A stretch of 64,000 bases of DNA. Source: Microbacteriaceae bacterium 3FA27C10. GTDB taxonomy: Bacteria; Actinomycetota; Actinomycetes; Actinomycetales; Microbacteriaceae. The stretch covers positions 62,001 through 126,000 of the forward strand of contig SCNI01000006.1 of assembly GCA_005502775.1 (NCBI GenBank), given 5' to 3'. Numbering within the stretch: position 1 is the first letter of the stretch; the number at the start of each line of letters is the position of its first letter. The translations under genes and the position numbers were made by a program. Of this stretch, positions 63,554-64,000 are shown in pieces. The notes under the pieces are model-generated. The model was not told the DNA's origin. It did not search any database and worked only from the letters and a program-made list of their open reading frames with translations.

Positions 63554-64000
63554 ATGTCAGTCATGGCCGAAGCCCGCAAGTCGCCGACGGATGCGACGAC
63601 GCCGTGGTCCCGAGAGGAACTGCGGCCTGAGCGCGTGCCCGAGGCGAACGCCATCAACCTCGCGCTGCGCGAGATCAACGCGCTCTCGCGCGCCTTCGAG
63701 CGCCGACTGGGCACGGTGTTGACGGTGAACCAGACCGATCTCGCGGCGATGGAGCACCTCATCCAGGAGGGCCCGCTCACCCCCAGCGAGCTCGCCGCGC
63801 GGCTCAACGTGACCACCGCCGCGAGCACCCTCGTGGTCGACCGCCTGGTGGCGCTCGGACACGTGGAGCGGCACCGGCACGAGCACGACCGGCGCAAGAT
63901 CGTGGTGGTTCCGGCGCGAGCATCCGTGAACCGCGCTGTCGACGAGCTGATGCCGGTGATGTTCGGCATCTCGGCGCTCGTCCACGAGCTCCCCGAGTCC
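63554..64000 (+). CDS. MarR family transcriptional regulator (3' end outside window)
   Basis: 149 codons are visible and the frame is open to the window end. The winged helix is clear: PLTPSELAARLNVTTAAST as recognition helix region, then LVVDRLVALGHVERHRHEHD and wing DRRKIVVVP. The dimerisation helices are at residues ~30-60 and from ~130 on. Start at ATG 63554 or 63563. It is divergent from the MMPL gene and likely represses it; autoregulation through the dyad is probable. A CrtR-like role in carotenoid control is possible but unproven. Confidence 0.88.
   Translation, partial: MSVMAEARKSPTDATTPWSREELRPERVPEANAINLALREINALSRAFERRLGTVLTVNQTDLAAMEHLIQEGPLTPSELAARLNVTTAASTLVVDRLVALGHVERHRHEHDRRKIVVVPARASVNRAVDELMPVMFGISALVHELPES

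Overview
The window looks like a chromosomal core region of a high-GC actinobacterium, most likely a member of the Microbacteriaceae (order Micrococcales). The reasons are the base composition (by eye near 70 % G+C, with almost exclusive G/C third codon positions), frequent GTG starts, a dnaK-grpE-dnaJ-hspR operon with HAIR operators, a C50-type carotenoid cluster (crtE-B-I-Ye-Yf-Eb with idi), a DUF222/HNH protein, an LAXTG (sortase E type) surface protein, DtxR- and Zur-type metal boxes, and CopD-CtaG fusions. I see no phage, insertion sequence, CRISPR array or replication origin. No gene-free stretch exceeds about 220 bases. The largest are 10443-10658, 15536-15739, 19725-19923, 16724-16911 and 12958-13144.

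Layout. 1-8 kb: heat-shock region, with an N-domain-less clpB (partial, minus) and dnaK-grpE-dnaJ-hspR (minus), both under HAIR sites, flanking a GT-C mannosyltransferase and an rRNA-type methyltransferase. 8-16 kb: SseB-like protein, HtrA-type protease, MFS permease, a paired crcB fluoride channel, and a copper-type operon (His/Met-rich membrane protein, YcnI, CopC) divergent from a group-2 sigma factor, with a G-tract palindrome between them. 16.9-19.7 kb: two secreted proteins, the second built of seven cysteine-free chaplin-like repeats with an LAXTG anchor. 19.9-23 kb: DUF222-HNH and DUF2252 proteins. 23-29 kb: carotenoid operon (minus) divergent from idi across a 45-bp intergenic region holding a 19-bp dyad. 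29-36.8 kb: free-standing AlaRS-like catalytic protein, dcd, tRNA-Gly(CCC), DoxX, a hydrolase run (esterase, nucleoside hydrolase, MBL fold, DLH-like), DUF2470 and heme oxygenase with an iron box.

36.8-43 kb: MMPL plus YhgE exporter pair and a PIF1-like helicase. 43-48 kb: membrane-anchored unknown, glutaminase, zinc metallopeptidase, CopD-CtaG fusion. 48-53 kb: HU, a zinc-free ribosomal operon rpmB-rpmG-rpsN, and the zinc operon znuA-znuC-znuB-zur under a Zur/Fur-type box. 53-57.4 kb: 2-oxo-acid dehydrogenase E1alpha-E1beta-E2 with an aminotransferase. 57.4-64 kb: GNAT, small membrane protein, low-MW tyrosine phosphatase, purB, two small membrane proteins, a second MMPL exporter and a divergent MarR regulator cut by the window end.

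Themes. Protein quality control is grouped (ClpB, DnaK/GrpE/DnaJ, HspR, HtrA). Metal handling recurs: copper, zinc, heme iron and fluoride modules, several with visible operator-like dyads. Cell-envelope functions are also frequent: mannosyltransferase, chaplin-like wall protein, two MMPL exporters and carotenoids. The least explained items are the cysteine-free poly-chaplin locus, the free-standing AlaRS core, a DLH-like protein without its nucleophile, and possible shared regulation of the crt genes with the distant MarR/MMPL pair.
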